A stretch of DNA of 64,000 nt from Oscillospiraceae bacterium (GCA_910574995.1 CAJTCS010000002.1:1-64000); one strand, 5' to 3'; shown: positions 41,618 to 50,593, numbered from the stretch's first letter. The notes: a model not told the origin generated them from the letters alone. Made by a program: numbers and translations.

Positions 41618-41646
41618 TTGACATTTTAAAAATATTTCAGTATAAT
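41618..41646 (+). promoter_or_regulatory. Consensus sigma-A promoter for the YjfB-like gene
   Basis: TTGACA (41618-41623), 17 bases, TATAAT (41641-41646): a perfect match in an AT-rich stretch. It implies strong expression of a very small protein. Confidence 0.85.
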
Positions 41647-41682
41647 AATATCGGCTTTTTACCACATAAGGAGGTGCAGAGC

Positions 41683-41865
41683 ATGGGCATGATGGACAGT
41701 ATCGCCTCGTCTTACATGAGTATGAGCGCGGCGTCGTTGGCACAGAACTATGCTTTGGCTGTCACCAAAATGCAGATGGATACTACAGAAGAACTGGCGC
41801 TGCAAGAGTTGCAGGAAATGCTGCCGGAAGCTCCCAGTCCCTATAGTTTTGATATCCGGGTGTAA
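41683..41865 (+). CDS. YjfB family small protein
   Basis: A 60-residue protein of the YjfB/putative motility protein family: MDSIASSYMSMSAASLAQNY, then ALAVTKMQMDTTEELALQEL and a short Pro-rich tail. Family members are about this size with the conserved V-x-K-M-Q-x-D core. Their role is not established; the link to motility comes from gene regulation in Bacillus. ATG 41683 was chosen for AAGGAGG eight bases upstream. It is monocistronic, between a perfect promoter and a strong terminator. Confidence 0.85.
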   Translation: MGMMDSIASSYMSMSAASLAQNYALAVTKMQMDTTEELALQELQEMLPEAPSPYSFDIRV

Positions 41866-41876
41866 TTTTGGTCGGG

Positions 41877-41915
41877 AAACGCCTGCTGTCCCTAAGGGAT
41901 GGCAGGCGTTTCTTG
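41877..41915 (+). terminator. Terminator of the YjfB-like gene
   Basis: AAACGCCTGC (41877-41886) pairs with GCAGGCGTTT (41902-41911) and is followed by CTTG. Confidence 0.8.
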
Positions 41916-41925
41916 TTATAATGAA

Positions 41926-41962
41926 CAAAAAAGAACGGCCGGAAGATTCGTCTTCCAGCCGT
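41926..41962 (-). terminator. Terminator of the minus-strand isomerase/oxidoreductase operon
   Basis: ACGGCCGGAAGA (41935-41946) with TCTTCCAGCCGT (41951-41962), one mismatch. On the minus strand TCTTTTTTG follows. The A/T tracts allow termination in both directions. Confidence 0.85.
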
Positions 41963-41981
41963 CCCATTTTTTTGAAAGTTC

Positions 41982-42827
41982 TTACAGGTTTGCCTTTATC
42001 CAGGCAATATCCTCTCGCAGGCAGTCAACACGGCTCTTACCGCCATAGCTGGCCTCCCGCTCTACCACATAGATCACACCGTCACGCTGGGCATCGGCTG
42101 CAGCTTTCACTGCTTTCCAGTCCACAATGCCCGTGCCCTGGGGCACATTAAGCTTCCCCCGCTCTTCCATCATCTTCAGGAACTCGGGAGGGAAGATGGG
42201 CTTGCCATCTGGCCCAACCTCAAACTTCCGGGGCGGGTCTTTCCGTGAACCAGGCTTGTCTGCGCCGATAACAGCACCGTTCTCCTTAATATGGATAGCG
42301 GCAATACGGCCTGCGTACTTTTTGATGTACGCGACAGGGTCGATACCGGCGGCAGAAGCCCACCCGCAGTCGATCTCAAAAGCCACAGTCTCGGGGTCGG
42401 TATTCTCAATCAGCGTGTCCATCAAATAACAGCCGTTATCCTGATAAAATTCACCAGTATGGTTGTGATAGCCGATAGTAATGCCATATTCCTTTGCTAT
42501 CTTGCCAAAACGGTTCAGGTCTTCAGCTGTTTCCTTGGCTTCCTCCGTGGTATTGAAAGCAGCCATAGGACAGGCCACGAACCGGGTGCCTAATTTGGCC
42601 AGGTAGGGGATATCCTCTTCCATAAACGCAAAAGCCACATGGGCGGAATCAGCCGTAACACCAGCCTCGTCCAGCGCGTTCTTTACGTCTTCTACCGGGA
42701 TATCCTGATAACCTCGGGCAAATTCCACCCCAGCATAGCCCATTTCCCCTGCGCATTTGATCTTTTCCAACAAGGAAAGGGGGCAGTCATGGCCAAAAGA
42801 GTACAACTGCAGATTTACGTTATCCAT
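41982..42827 (-). CDS. Sugar phosphate isomerase/epimerase
   Basis: A 281-residue TIM-barrel protein of the xylose-isomerase-like/IolE family. Signatures: LLEKIKCAGEMGYAGVEFAR, ITIGYHNHTGEFYQDNGCYL (His ligands), VAFEIDCGWASAAGIDPVAY (Glu and Asp), IAAIHIKENGAVIG, and VIYVVEREASYGGKSRVDCL (Glu). Together with the upstream Gfo/Idh gene it forms a two-gene operon of the kind seen in inositol or rare-sugar use. The exact reaction cannot be read. Confidence 0.87.
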   Translation of the reverse strand: MDNVNLQLYSFGHDCPLSLLEKIKCAGEMGYAGVEFARGYQDIPVEDVKNALDEAGVTADSAHVAFAFMEEDIPYLAKLGTRFVACPMAAFNTTEEAKETAEDLNRFGKIAKEYGITIGYHNHTGEFYQDNGCYLMDTLIENTDPETVAFEIDCGWASAAGIDPVAYIKKYAGRIAAIHIKENGAVIGADKPGSRKDPPRKFEVGPDGKPIFPPEFLKMMEERGKLNVPQGTGIVDWKAVKAAADAQRDGVIYVVEREASYGGKSRVDCLREDIAWIKANL

Positions 42828-42879
42828 CTAAAAACACATCCTCTGTTTAAAAGCACAAAGCCAAGGTATCCCGGCAGGA

Positions 42880-44001
42880 TTAATCAAAATACACGGGCTT
42901 GCCAGTGCGGGAGGACTCGTAGATGGAATCCAGGATGCGGGTGACCACAAAAGCCTGGTCAGCCGTGACGAACAAATCGCCCTCACCCATCAGGGCCTTT
43001 ACCCAAATGTCATGCTCTTTGCTGACAGGAGCGGGGCCCTGGCTGAAGCCGGGGATATAAGAGGCGATCTTCTTGCCGACCATGGAAACAGTGGGCTGGT
43101 TGGCGACCACATGGTTCAGGCGTACCTGGCCGGACAGGGTATCCAAACCGCCCTTAGTGCCTGCCAAGGTGGCATGGGCTTCGTTGTTAGCGCCGGTCTC
43201 GTCCACCATGTTGATGGCCCAGGAAGCGCGCAGGTTGATGACAGCGCCGTTCTTCATCTTGATATGGCCCACAGCGGAATCTTCCACATCGTAGGTCTTG
43301 TTATTCCAGCAGTCATGCTCGCCGCGGTAGTTGACCTGGCCCTGCTCTTCAGGGTTCAACAGGGTGCCCAGCTTCTCGAAGGAAGTGCCTACCACATAGT
43401 CGACCTCATAGTTGTTCATCAGGAACAGGGTGAGGTCCAGGGCATGGGTGCCGATGTCGATCAGCGGGCCGCCGCCCTGCTTGGACTTGTCCGTGAACAC
43501 GCCCCAGGTGGGAACGCCGCGACGGCGCAGGTAAGTGGCCTCGGCATAGTATACGTCGCCCAGGCAGCCGGCGTCAACCACGGCCTTAGCGACCTGGTTC
43601 ACGGGGAAGTGGCGGTACTGGTAGCCGATGGTCAGCATCTTGCCGGTGCGGTCGCGTGCTTCCAACATCTTCTTGGCGTCAGCGGTGGTGGCAGCCATGG
43701 GCTTCTCGCACAGGACGTGCTTGCCAGCTTCCAGGGCGGCCACAGTGATTTCGCAGTGGGCGATATTGGGGGTCAGGACGTGTACAGCGTCGATGCTGGG
43801 GTCAGCCAGCAGCTCATGATAGTCGGTATAGACCTTGGCGTCGGGGGTGCCGTACTCCTTGGCAGCCTTCTCAGCGCGCTCGGGAATCAGGTCGCAAAAA
43901 GCTACCAGGTCCACGTACTCTGTCTGCTGGGCCATGCCGGGCAGATGCTTACCGTTGGCGATGCCGCCGCAACCAATAAAACCGATCTTTACTTTTGCCA
44001 T
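42880..44001 (-). CDS. Gfo/Idh/MocA family oxidoreductase
   Basis: A 373-residue NAD(P)-dependent dehydrogenase: Rossmann motif IGFIGCGGIANGKHLPG, VHVLTPNIAHCEITVAALEA, and KHVLCEKPMAATTADAKKML with the EKP catalytic Lys. The C-terminal domain holds GGGPLIDIGTHALDLTLFLM with the D-x-x-x-H pair of the family. Codon use is close to that of highly expressed genes. The start has AGGAGG about seven bases upstream. The isomerase follows 52 bases later, so joint oxidation and isomerisation of a sugar or inositol is the likely role. Confidence 0.9.
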   Translation of the reverse strand: MAKVKIGFIGCGGIANGKHLPGMAQQTEYVDLVAFCDLIPERAEKAAKEYGTPDAKVYTDYHELLADPSIDAVHVLTPNIAHCEITVAALEAGKHVLCEKPMAATTADAKKMLEARDRTGKMLTIGYQYRHFPVNQVAKAVVDAGCLGDVYYAEATYLRRRGVPTWGVFTDKSKQGGGPLIDIGTHALDLTLFLMNNYEVDYVVGTSFEKLGTLLNPEEQGQVNYRGEHDCWNNKTYDVEDSAVGHIKMKNGAVINLRASWAINMVDETGANNEAHATLAGTKGGLDTLSGQVRLNHVVANQPTVSMVGKKIASYIPGFSQGPAPVSKEHDIWVKALMGEGDLFVTADQAFVVTRILDSIYESSRTGKPVYFD

Positions 44002-44072
44002 TGGGATCTCCTCCTAAATGATTGGACTGGTTATTCTAATGTGTAGCCCCCATATCCAGGAGGCTTACCTAT

Positions 44073-44101
44073 ATTCTAGTACAAGCCCTGGAAAAAGTAA
44101 A
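44073..44101 (-). promoter_or_regulatory. Probable promoter of the oxidoreductase/isomerase operon
   Basis: On the minus strand TTTACT (44101-44096), 17 bases, TAGAAT (44078-44073). The 250 bases between this operon and the zinc-ribbon gene hold no gene. Confidence 0.55.
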
Positions 44102-44252
44102 GCCATTTCTTGTGATTTTTTCTAAAATTTGTGAAAACTCCCTTTTTGACATTATGTAAACCGCAAAGCCGCCGGCCCTGGCAGCGTACTATCGTAAAGC
44201 CCAGACGGGCGCGGGGGAAGTAAAAGTACGCCCCAGCGCCCGCTGCCCCCAG

Positions 44253-44693
44253 TTATTTTGTCAGGACATGTTTGCAGTATTTTTCCGCGCCGCATTTCGG
44301 GCACCGCAGCTTGCGCTTTGTCAAGGTGTGGGGCCCCATAATATAGGCGCCCATTCCCGGCACGAACCGTTCGTGGCACTGGGGGCACTCAAAGGCTCCC
44401 GCGTCCCTGTCCAGGATACAGGCGATGATAATACCTAAAACCACCACCAATATACCGATGCCGATCAAAAGGCACCGCAGCCATATCCCCATCTCGAACA
44501 TGCCGGCCACTACCACCAGAGGCACCGCCGCCACAAGGGCAAGAACTGCCACCAAGGCGGACAAGATGATCTTCTTCCGGCTTTCTTGCGCTTCTTTTAC
44601 TAAGTTTACCATATTTTCCTCCGCTTTCTCCCGATAGTCTTCCACAGAGACCCGTTCCCCGGCTATCAGCTTGCCGGTTTTGACCTGGTCCAT
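44253..44693 (-). CDS. Membrane protein with C-terminal zinc ribbon
   Basis: A 146-residue protein. A charged N-terminal helix (VEDYREKAEENMVNLVKEAQ) is followed by two membrane helices (about residues 43-63 and 70-92). A C-terminal zinc-ribbon-like domain has Cys pairs CPQC and CPKC (AFECPQCHERFVPGMG; LRCPKCGAEKYCKH). ATG 44693 has AAAGGAGGG upstream. I do not recognise the family. Such proteins are found as envelope or sensor components, without established function. Confidence 0.7.
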   Translation of the reverse strand: MDQVKTGKLIAGERVSVEDYREKAEENMVNLVKEAQESRKKIILSALVAVLALVAAVPLVVVAGMFEMGIWLRCLLIGIGILVVVLGIIIACILDRDAGAFECPQCHERFVPGMGAYIMGPHTLTKRKLRCPKCGAEKYCKHVLTK

Positions 44694-44748
44694 AGGGCCC
44701 TCCTTTCTGGTGCTTATTATAGCTGGGCCCGCCCTGGTTTTACACACA

Positions 44749-44781
44749 CGGAGCGTAGGATTTGGCGCATCCTACGCTCCG
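44749..44781. repeat. 13-bp perfect inverted repeat
   Basis: CGGAGCGTAGGAT (44749-44761) and ATCCTACGCTCCG (44769-44781) with a seven-base loop. It lies between the VOC gene and the zinc-ribbon gene. On neither strand does a T-run follow, so it may be a transcript-end hairpin rather than a normal terminator. Confidence 0.65.
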
Positions 44782-44845
44782 TAGAGTGGAAAAACATGCT
44801 TTATAGCCATGCCGTCTGGGCAAAATGGGGAAAGCCGCGAGTACC

Positions 44846-45259
44846 TTAGCTATGTGGACAGTCCGCGGGCTTGAAATCCTCTGGCGGCCTGTGCTGTGGC
44901 AGGGAGAGGTACCAGTTTACGCCGAAGCGGTCGGTGACCATAGCTGCCAGGGGGGACCAGGGCAGCTCCTTAGGCGCCATTCTCACAGTGCCGCCTTCCT
45001 GTAAAAGGGTGAAAGCCCGTTCCAATTGTTCCCGGGTATCGAAAGTATACCCCAACTCAATGGGGTTCCCGGCGGGGGCATCCGCCTCTACCACGGAAAG
45101 CGCAGGCTCATGGCCTTTCATCAGTTCAGAGTGGTAGTAGCAGCCGTCATCGTTTAAGACATGATAACCGAGCGTCAGGCCAAAAGCGTCGCAATAGAGC
45201 TTGGCCGCTTTTACACTGCCTTTGATATAGATGCCGATACCAAAATATGCGGTTGCCAT
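44846..45259 (-). CDS. VOC superfamily protein (glyoxalase/PhnB-like)
   Basis: A 137-residue protein with two beta-alpha-beta-beta-beta modules: YFGIGIYIKGSVKAAKLYCD at the start (PhnB-like), then GCYYHSELMKGHEPALSVVE, and the second module RMAPKELPWSPLAAMVTDRF followed by GVNWYLSL. The metal-ligand pattern of PhnB-like proteins is only partly present. The function is unknown. It lies 13 bases after proS and is probably co-transcribed. Confidence 0.8.
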   Translation of the reverse strand: MATAYFGIGIYIKGSVKAAKLYCDAFGLTLGYHVLNDDGCYYHSELMKGHEPALSVVEADAPAGNPIELGYTFDTREQLERAFTLLQEGGTVRMAPKELPWSPLAAMVTDRFGVNWYLSLPQHRPPEDFKPADCPHS

Positions 45260-45272
45260 AATTCAGCTCCTT

Positions 45273-46712
45273 TCAATACTGCCGGCCCCAATAGACCATA
45301 TGCTTGGCGGGCTTGCCGCAGCAGGCGCATACGTCGGAGATGTGTTCCTCTTCAAAGGGGATGCACCGGCTCTTCACGCCGCCGGTCTCCTCCTTCAGCT
45401 GATCCTCGCAGGCGCTGTCGCCGCACCACATGGCCTTGATAAACCCAGGCTTATTGGCGGCAATGTCCAGGAATTCCTCGTGGCTGTGGGCGGCGAAGGT
45501 CTTGGCCTTACAATTCTCCTCGGCCTTATGCAGCATGCTGTCGTGGATCACGTCCAGGCCTTCGCCTACGCGTGCTTCCAAGTCCGCCATGGGAATGACA
45601 ACCTTTTCCCCAGTATCCCGGCGCGCCAGCACACACTGGCCGTTTTCCATATCCTTGGGGCCTATCTCGAGGCGCAAGGGCACCCCCTGCATCTCATACT
45701 GGGCGAATTTCCATCCAGGGGAGTTGTCGCTGTCGTCCAGCTTCACCCGAAAGCCCTGGCTAAGCCGGTCCCGCAGCTCCGCCGCCTTTTCCAGTACGCC
45801 GGGCTTGTGCTGGGCAATGGGTACGATAATTACCTGGACAGGCGCGATGCGCGGGGGCAGCACCAGGCCGTTGTCGTCCCCATGGACCATGATTACCGCG
45901 CCGATTAAACGGGTGCTCATGCCCCAAGAGGTCTGGAAAGGGGAATGGAGCTGGTTGTCCCGGCCGGTGAAGGCAATGCCAAAAGCTTTGGCAAAGCCGT
46001 CCCCAAAATAGTGGGTGGTGCCGCCCTGCAGGGCCACGCCGTTGTGCATCATGGGCTCTAGGGTATAGCTGGCCTCAGCCCCGGCAAATTTCTCCTTCTC
46101 CGTCTTTTTGCCCACCACCGGGGGGATAGCCAGGGCTTCCCGGTACACCTCTTCATACACCTTCAGCATCTGCAGGGTGAACTCCTGGGCCTCCTCGGCG
46201 GTCTCGTGCATGGTATGGCCCTCTTGCCACAAAAATTCCATGCCCCGCAGGAAGGGCCGGGTGGTCTTTTCCCAACGCATTACCGAGCACCATTGGTTGT
46301 ACAGCTTGGGCAGGTCCCGGTAGGAGTGGATCTTCTTCTGGTAGTGCTCGCAGAACAGGACCTCGCTGGTGGGGCGGATGAAAAGCTTTTCGCTCAGCTT
46401 CTCGCCGCCCCCCTGGGTAACTGCCGCGCACTCGGGGGCAAAGCCGTCGATATGGTCCTTTTCCTTCTGCAACAGGCTTTCGGGGATGAGCATGGGCATG
46501 CACACGTTCTGCACCCCCAGCTTTTTAAAGCGGGCGTCCATTTCCCGCTGGATGTTCTCCCAGATGGCATAGCCATAGGGCTCGTACACAATGCAGCCCT
46601 TTACGCTGGAGTAGTCCGCCAGCTCGGCCTTTTTCACTACGTCCGTGTACCATTGGGCAAAGTCTACGTCCATAGACGTGATATCGTTTACCATCTTTTT
46701 CTGCTGTGCCAT
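45273..46712 (-). CDS. proS: Prolyl-tRNA synthetase, archaeal/eukaryal type
   Basis: A 479-residue class II synthetase charging tRNA-Pro. It lacks the editing domain of the bacterial type and has the C-terminal zinc-binding extension ([40 protein letters not shown]). Motif 1 region: [20 protein letters not shown]; motif 2: [20 protein letters not shown] with the [10 protein letters not shown] active-site stretch; motif 3: [20 protein letters not shown]. This ProS3 form is found in many Clostridia. ATG 46712 has AAAGGA upstream. No T-box element is visible. Confidence 0.96.
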   Translation of the reverse strand: MAQQKKMVNDITSMDVDFAQWYTDVVKKAELADYSSVKGCIVYEPYGYAIWENIQREMDARFKKLGVQNVCMPMLIPESLLQKEKDHIDGFAPECAAVTQGGGEKLSEKLFIRPTSEVLFCEHYQKKIHSYRDLPKLYNQWCSVMRWEKTTRPFLRGMEFLWQEGHTMHETAEEAQEFTLQMLKVYEEVYREALAIPPVVGKKTEKEKFAGAEASYTLEPMMHNGVALQGGTTHYFGDGFAKAFGIAFTGRDNQLHSPFQTSWGMSTRLIGAVIMVHGDDNGLVLPPRIAPVQVIIVPIAQHKPGVLEKAAELRDRLSQGFRVKLDDSDNSPGWKFAQYEMQGVPLRLEIGPKDMENGQCVLARRDTGEKVVIPMADLEARVGEGLDVIHDSMLHKAEENCKAKTFAAHSHEEFLDIAANKPGFIKAMWCGDSACEDQLKEETGGVKSRCIPFEEEHISDVCACCGKPAKHMVYWGRQY

Positions 46713-46805
46713 GTCCTAACGCATCCTTTCCAGAAATACCGTAATAGGAACATTATAAAGGCCCAGGGCAGGATTTGCAAGAAAAATTTGCGCGGCCTCC
46801 CGCCC

Positions 46806-46839
46806 GGGGGAAAATAAAGGCCCGGGCCGAAGCCCGGGC
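46806..46839 (-). terminator. Terminator of acpP
   Basis: An eight-base GC stem, GCCCGGGC (46820-46827 and 46832-46839), with a tetraloop; on the minus strand CTTTATTTT follows. Confidence 0.8.
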
Positions 46840-46852
46840 AAAAGCGCCGCGT

Positions 46853-47080
46853 TTAAGAGTGGGACTCGATGTACTCTACCAAAGCGCCTACTGTTTTGAT
46901 GTTCTCTACCTCTTCGTCGGGGATCTCGACCTCGAACTCGTCCTCGATGGACATCAGCAGGTCTACCACGTCTAAAGAGTCGGCCCCCAGGTCGTCCTGC
47001 AGGGTGGTGTCGGCGGTAATGGTGTCTTCCTCCACGTCGAACTGCTCGCTGAGGATGGCTTTTACTTTTTCCAGGATCAT
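46853..47080 (-). CDS. acpP: Acyl carrier protein
   Basis: A 75-residue acidic helical protein carrying growing fatty acids. The 4'-phosphopantetheine site is Ser35 in LGADSLDVVDLLMSIEDEFE. Length, charge and the closing TVGALVEYIE are typical. AGGAGG stands before the ATG. It is monocistronic here, away from other fab genes. Confidence 0.96.
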   Translation of the reverse strand: MILEKVKAILSEQFDVEEDTITADTTLQDDLGADSLDVVDLLMSIEDEFEVEIPDEEVENIKTVGALVEYIESHS

Positions 47081-47230
47081 GCTTGGTTCCTCCTATAAAA
47101 TTTTGATGATCGGCTCGTATTACGTGCGCCGGTGCGAAAAGAACTGCTGGCCGGAAGCCGGCCCCGTATAGACAAAACCGGCCCGGATGTGTTACAATCC
47201 ATTACGCATGGGCAAGCATCTATCCTCTAC

Positions 47231-47259
47231 ATTGTATTGACTGCGCCCCGCTTTGTCAA
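47231..47259 (-). promoter_or_regulatory. Sigma-A promoter of acpP
   Basis: On the minus strand TTGACA (47259-47254), 17 bases, TACAAT (47236-47231). The leader of about 145 bases holds no obvious riboswitch. Confidence 0.8.
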
Positions 47260-47333
47260 CCGGGAAGCGGAAATTTTTTTCCTTCCCTACTAAAAATTCT
47301 TTTGGAAACTTTTTGGGAAAAGAGGCAAAACCT

Positions 47334-48218
47334 ATGGAAATACAACGCGCGGCCGTTATCGGCCATCCAATCGGCCACACCATGTCCCCTTTTATCCACG
47401 AAAGGCTATATGCCCTTTCCGGCGTCCCTGCCTGCTACCAGGCGCTGGACGTGCCGGATCTGGCCGCCGCCTTGCCCGCTTTGCGGGGGCTGGACTGTTT
47501 TAATATCACGATACCGCATAAAAACGCCATCCTCCCGTTCCTGGATGGTGTTGACCCAGCTGCCAAGGAGTTTGGATCTGTAAACACCGTACGGGTGCGG
47601 GACGGGAAGCTATACGGCTATACCACAGACGGACCCGGCTGCCGGAAGGCCCTGCAAGGCTGCGGCCTTTCCCTTGCCGGCCCGCTGCTTATCCTGGGGA
47701 ATGGGGGCGCGGCTAGGGCCATCGCTTTCGAGGCAGCCCGTGCCCAGCGGGATTTCCACATCACCATCGCCCACCGGCCCGGGGCTTATGATAAGGCCAT
47801 GGCACTGGCGGAGGAATTGGCCGCCTTTGCACGCAGGAGGGGGGACAGGGGCTTCCTTGTCACCATAACCAGCTACGAGGAACTGGAGCTGGACAGGGAA
47901 ACAAGATTCAGCCTGCTTTTGAATGCTACCAGTGTGGGCATGTACCCCAAAACAGGGGAGAGCCCTGTAACAGAGGGGGTGGTCCGCCGCTGTGCCGCCG
48001 TGTTCGACGCCGTGTACAACCCAGGCCGTACCCAGCTTCTAGAGCTGGCCCGGGCCTGTGGTATAAAGGCTGTTGGCGGTATGGCCATGTTGGTGTACCA
48101 AGCCGAGGCCGCCCATGAGATCTGGTATGGGGCTGCGTTCAGCCCCCGGGATATTGCGGATTTATGCCGGGACGCGGAGGCAGAACTGGAAAAAAGGTTC
48201 GGGGGGGAGCGGCCATGA
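47334..48218 (+). CDS. aroE: Shikimate dehydrogenase
   Basis: A 294-residue NADP-dependent enzyme reducing 3-dehydroshikimate, fourth step of aromatic amino acid synthesis. Motifs: VIGHPIGHTMSPFIHERLYA (shikimate binding), FNITIPHKNAILPFLD with the catalytic Lys, YTTDGPG with the partner Asp, the nucleotide-binding LGNGGAARAI, and LLNATSVGMYP. ATG 47334 was chosen because it begins the conserved MEIQRAAVIGHPIGH, with GAGG in front. It is coupled to aroK by an ATGA overlap. Confidence 0.93.
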   Translation: MEIQRAAVIGHPIGHTMSPFIHERLYALSGVPACYQALDVPDLAAALPALRGLDCFNITIPHKNAILPFLDGVDPAAKEFGSVNTVRVRDGKLYGYTTDGPGCRKALQGCGLSLAGPLLILGNGGAARAIAFEAARAQRDFHITIAHRPGAYDKAMALAEELAAFARRRGDRGFLVTITSYEELELDRETRFSLLLNATSVGMYPKTGESPVTEGVVRRCAAVFDAVYNPGRTQLLELARACGIKAVGGMAMLVYQAEAAHEIWYGAAFSPRDIADLCRDAEAELEKRFGGERP

Positions 48219-48721
48219 AGGGGAACATCGTTCTGTGTGGTTTCATGGGCTGCGGGAAGACCAGCGTAGGCCGCCGGGCGGCAAAAATGCTGGGCCGGGA
48301 GCTATGCGACCTGGACCAATACATTGAGAGCCAGGCGGGCATGCCCATCACCGAGATATTCAGCCGTTTTGGAGAGGGCGGCTTCCGGGAGAGGGAGGCC
48401 CAAGCAGTGGGGGAGGTGTCCCGGAAAAAAGGGCTGCTGGTGGCCAGCGGCGGGGGCACGGTGCTCTTCCCTCAGAATGTGCGGCTCATCCATGAAAACG
48501 GCGGGGTCATCCTGTTCCTGGACGTGCCGCTGGCCGCCCTGCAGGAGCGTTTGAAAAACGACAAGAAGCGCCCCTTGCTCCAGAAGCCGGACCGCCGCCG
48601 GGTTATCCAGGAGTTGTATGAGCAGCGATGCCCTTTGTACCGCCAGGCGGCAGACATTATCATCGACGCGGGCGCGCCCCCCATCGTGGTGGCCGAGCGC
48701 ATTGCCGGCCTGAAGCTATAA
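48215..48721 (+). CDS. aroK: Shikimate kinase
   Basis: A 168-residue P-loop kinase phosphorylating shikimate. Walker A is GFMGCGKTSVGR at residues 8-19; the substrate-binding DLDQYIE and FGEGGFREREAQ follow, then SGGGTVLFP and the lid arginine region KRPLLQ. The length is standard. The start overlaps the aroE stop, and aroE-aroK form a two-gene operon closed by a terminator. Confidence 0.95.
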   Translation: MKGNIVLCGFMGCGKTSVGRRAAKMLGRELCDLDQYIESQAGMPITEIFSRFGEGGFREREAQAVGEVSRKKGLLVASGGGTVLFPQNVRLIHENGGVILFLDVPLAALQERLKNDKKRPLLQKPDRRRVIQELYEQRCPLYRQAADIIIDAGAPPIVVAERIAGLKL

Positions 48722-48762
48722 CCCGCCAGGCTGGGGCGGCGGCCAAAGCGCGGGATATAAGA

Positions 48763-48800
48763 AACGGGGTTTTACAATTTCAGGCCAACCCCGTTTTTAA
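48763..48800 (+). terminator. Terminator of aroE-aroK
   Basis: AACGGGGTT (48763-48771) pairs with AACCCCGTT (48787-48795), followed by TTTAA. Confidence 0.75.
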
Positions 48801-48891
48801 AAGGGGTTGCGGTTTTTTGGGGGGGGATGGAGAGCCCTAAACCCTCGGGGGTCCAAAAAAACGCCGTGAACGCTCATGGGACATCCGCCGG

Positions 48892-48920
48892 TTGACTTTC
48901 CCAGGACAGGGGGATATACT
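48892..48920 (+). promoter_or_regulatory. Promoter of the solute-binding protein gene
   Basis: TTGACT (48892-48897), 17 bases, TATACT (48915-48920), 41 bases before the start codon. Confidence 0.75.
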
Positions 48921-48961
48921 ATAAAATGTATATATGTGGTGCGCGGGAAGGGGTGTCCGCT

Positions 48962-50566
48962 ATGAAAAAAGCCTTGTCCGTTTTGCTGGCGGTTTTGTTG
49001 GCTTGTATGTTTGCAGGCTGTGAGACTAGGCAGGATAAGCTGTATAAAAGGGCCGTTTTAGAGCTGCAGGAACAAGCGCGGGTCAATGCCGCCCTTTATG
49101 GGGATTTGTCCTATGCGGCTTCTGTCCGCCCAAAGGGCGATACCAGGCCCACCCCTGTGCCCGGCGACAGCCTGCGCGGGACCCTGCATATCAAATCCCT
49201 GGACCAGCGGGGGGATATGCCCTCCATCTACTGGCTGGCCCGGGAATTTATGGACATGCACCCCATGGCGCACATTGAGATTGAATATGGCGGGAAGTTC
49301 CGGGAAAAGCTTACCAAGGCTGAAAGGGAGATACGTTCCCAGGCGTTTTTTGACCGCATCCGGATAGAAATGGTGGCGGGCAGCGCCGATTACCTGCTTT
49401 ATGGCGCGGCAGGTGGCATGGACTATGTGCCCATGAGCGGCACGGGCCTGCTGGTGGACATGAAGAAATATTGGGGCCAAGACCCGGATATCCGGGATGA
49501 GGACTATTTCACGGAGATCCTGGAGGCCTTCCAGGTGGACGGCAGGCAGACGGTGCTGCCCATGGGGTTCCATGTGTCCGGGGTGTACCTGAACCGCCAG
49601 GCCCTGGAGGAGATCGGCGCAGACCCGGACAGCATGGTGGCTGTAGACCCATACCAGCTGCTGGACTGGTACGGCCAGGTGCGGGATTTGCACCCGGACA
49701 TGCAGCTTTTCTTTTCCGCCCAGGGCAGAGACGCCCTGTTCCCCATTGAGGCTACCCGGTACATCGACCTGGAAAACCGAGAAGCCCATTTCGATTCCCC
49801 GGAATTTATCGATTTTCTGACACGCACCGGCAGCGTTATAAACGACGACCCTTTGCTGGACCCTCAATGGGAGCGGGGCTGGGGCAACGGGCTGCTGCTG
49901 AACGCGGCTTTGTTGTACCAGGACACAGGCAAAATAGCGGGCTCGGTGGCCCACTTTGCAGATTCTGGCTTCCCTGAGGAACAAAATATCGTGGTAAACG
50001 GCCGTCCCTCTTTGGCGGTAGAGGGTACCCTGTCCCTTTTCGAGCTGGTAGAGGCGCAGCAGCACATGCTGGAATACACGGCGGGGCCCTTGCTGCTGGA
50101 AAGCTCCCAGGGGCGTTTGGGGGTCACCTCTAGCATAGAAAGCTTTGCCATGCCTGCCAGCCTGCAAAACAAAGAGCTGGCCTGGGAATTCATCAAATAC
50201 TGCATGGCGGAGAGGGAAAACCTGGGCTTCAGCAGCAGCTACGGCTATACCGGGCAACATTACTATATGCACGACGCTATGCCTGTTAACAAGGCGAATT
50301 TCTATAAAATGGCACAGAAGGTGCCCCAGGATGTCACCGGGGTGTTTGGAGGTACGGCCATAGAACTGCTCCGCCCCCAAGAGGTGGATTTGGACGCCAT
50401 GGCCTGGTATATGGGGCAGGTGCTGGCCCGCGACCCGGTAGACCTGGGTAAATACGCCATCGACCTGCAGGAGGACCTGGACAAATATTATGTAAATGAA
50501 TTGATCACGCCCCAGATGTGCGCGGAAAAGCTGCAGGCCCGCACGGAGATTTGGCTGTATGAATAG
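48962..50566 (+). CDS. Extracellular solute-binding lipoprotein, orphan
   Basis: A 534-residue lipoprotein. Signal peptide residues 1-19 end in the lipobox FAGC with Cys20 as the lipidated residue. The mature part looks like a cluster-B (sugar) ABC-transporter binding protein: LREFMDMHP-like REFMDMHPMAHIEIEYGG, then DYLLYGAAGGMDYVPMSGTG and the hinge regions GVTSSIESFAMPASLQNKEL and AWEFIKYCMAE. No permease or ATPase gene lies nearby, so its transporter is elsewhere or it serves as a sensor. ATG 48962 starts the signal peptide MKKALSVLLAVLLA; an upstream frame start at 48926 was not used. Confidence 0.82.
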   Translation: MKKALSVLLAVLLACMFAGCETRQDKLYKRAVLELQEQARVNAALYGDLSYAASVRPKGDTRPTPVPGDSLRGTLHIKSLDQRGDMPSIYWLAREFMDMHPMAHIEIEYGGKFREKLTKAEREIRSQAFFDRIRIEMVAGSADYLLYGAAGGMDYVPMSGTGLLVDMKKYWGQDPDIRDEDYFTEILEAFQVDGRQTVLPMGFHVSGVYLNRQALEEIGADPDSMVAVDPYQLLDWYGQVRDLHPDMQLFFSAQGRDALFPIEATRYIDLENREAHFDSPEFIDFLTRTGSVINDDPLLDPQWERGWGNGLLLNAALLYQDTGKIAGSVAHFADSGFPEEQNIVVNGRPSLAVEGTLSLFELVEAQQHMLEYTAGPLLLESSQGRLGVTSSIESFAMPASLQNKELAWEFIKYCMAERENLGFSSSYGYTGQHYYMHDAMPVNKANFYKMAQKVPQDVTGVFGGTAIELLRPQEVDLDAMAWYMGQVLARDPVDLGKYAIDLQEDLDKYYVNELITPQMCAEKLQARTEIWLYE

Positions 50567-50593
50567 GCGGGAAGCGGCCTGCGCATGCGGGCC

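Noticed and set aside
46713-46852. T-box leader for tRNA synthetase genes in the window
   Set aside because: No GGGTGG-type T-box core or specifier-stem architecture is visible before proS, asnS or ilvE.
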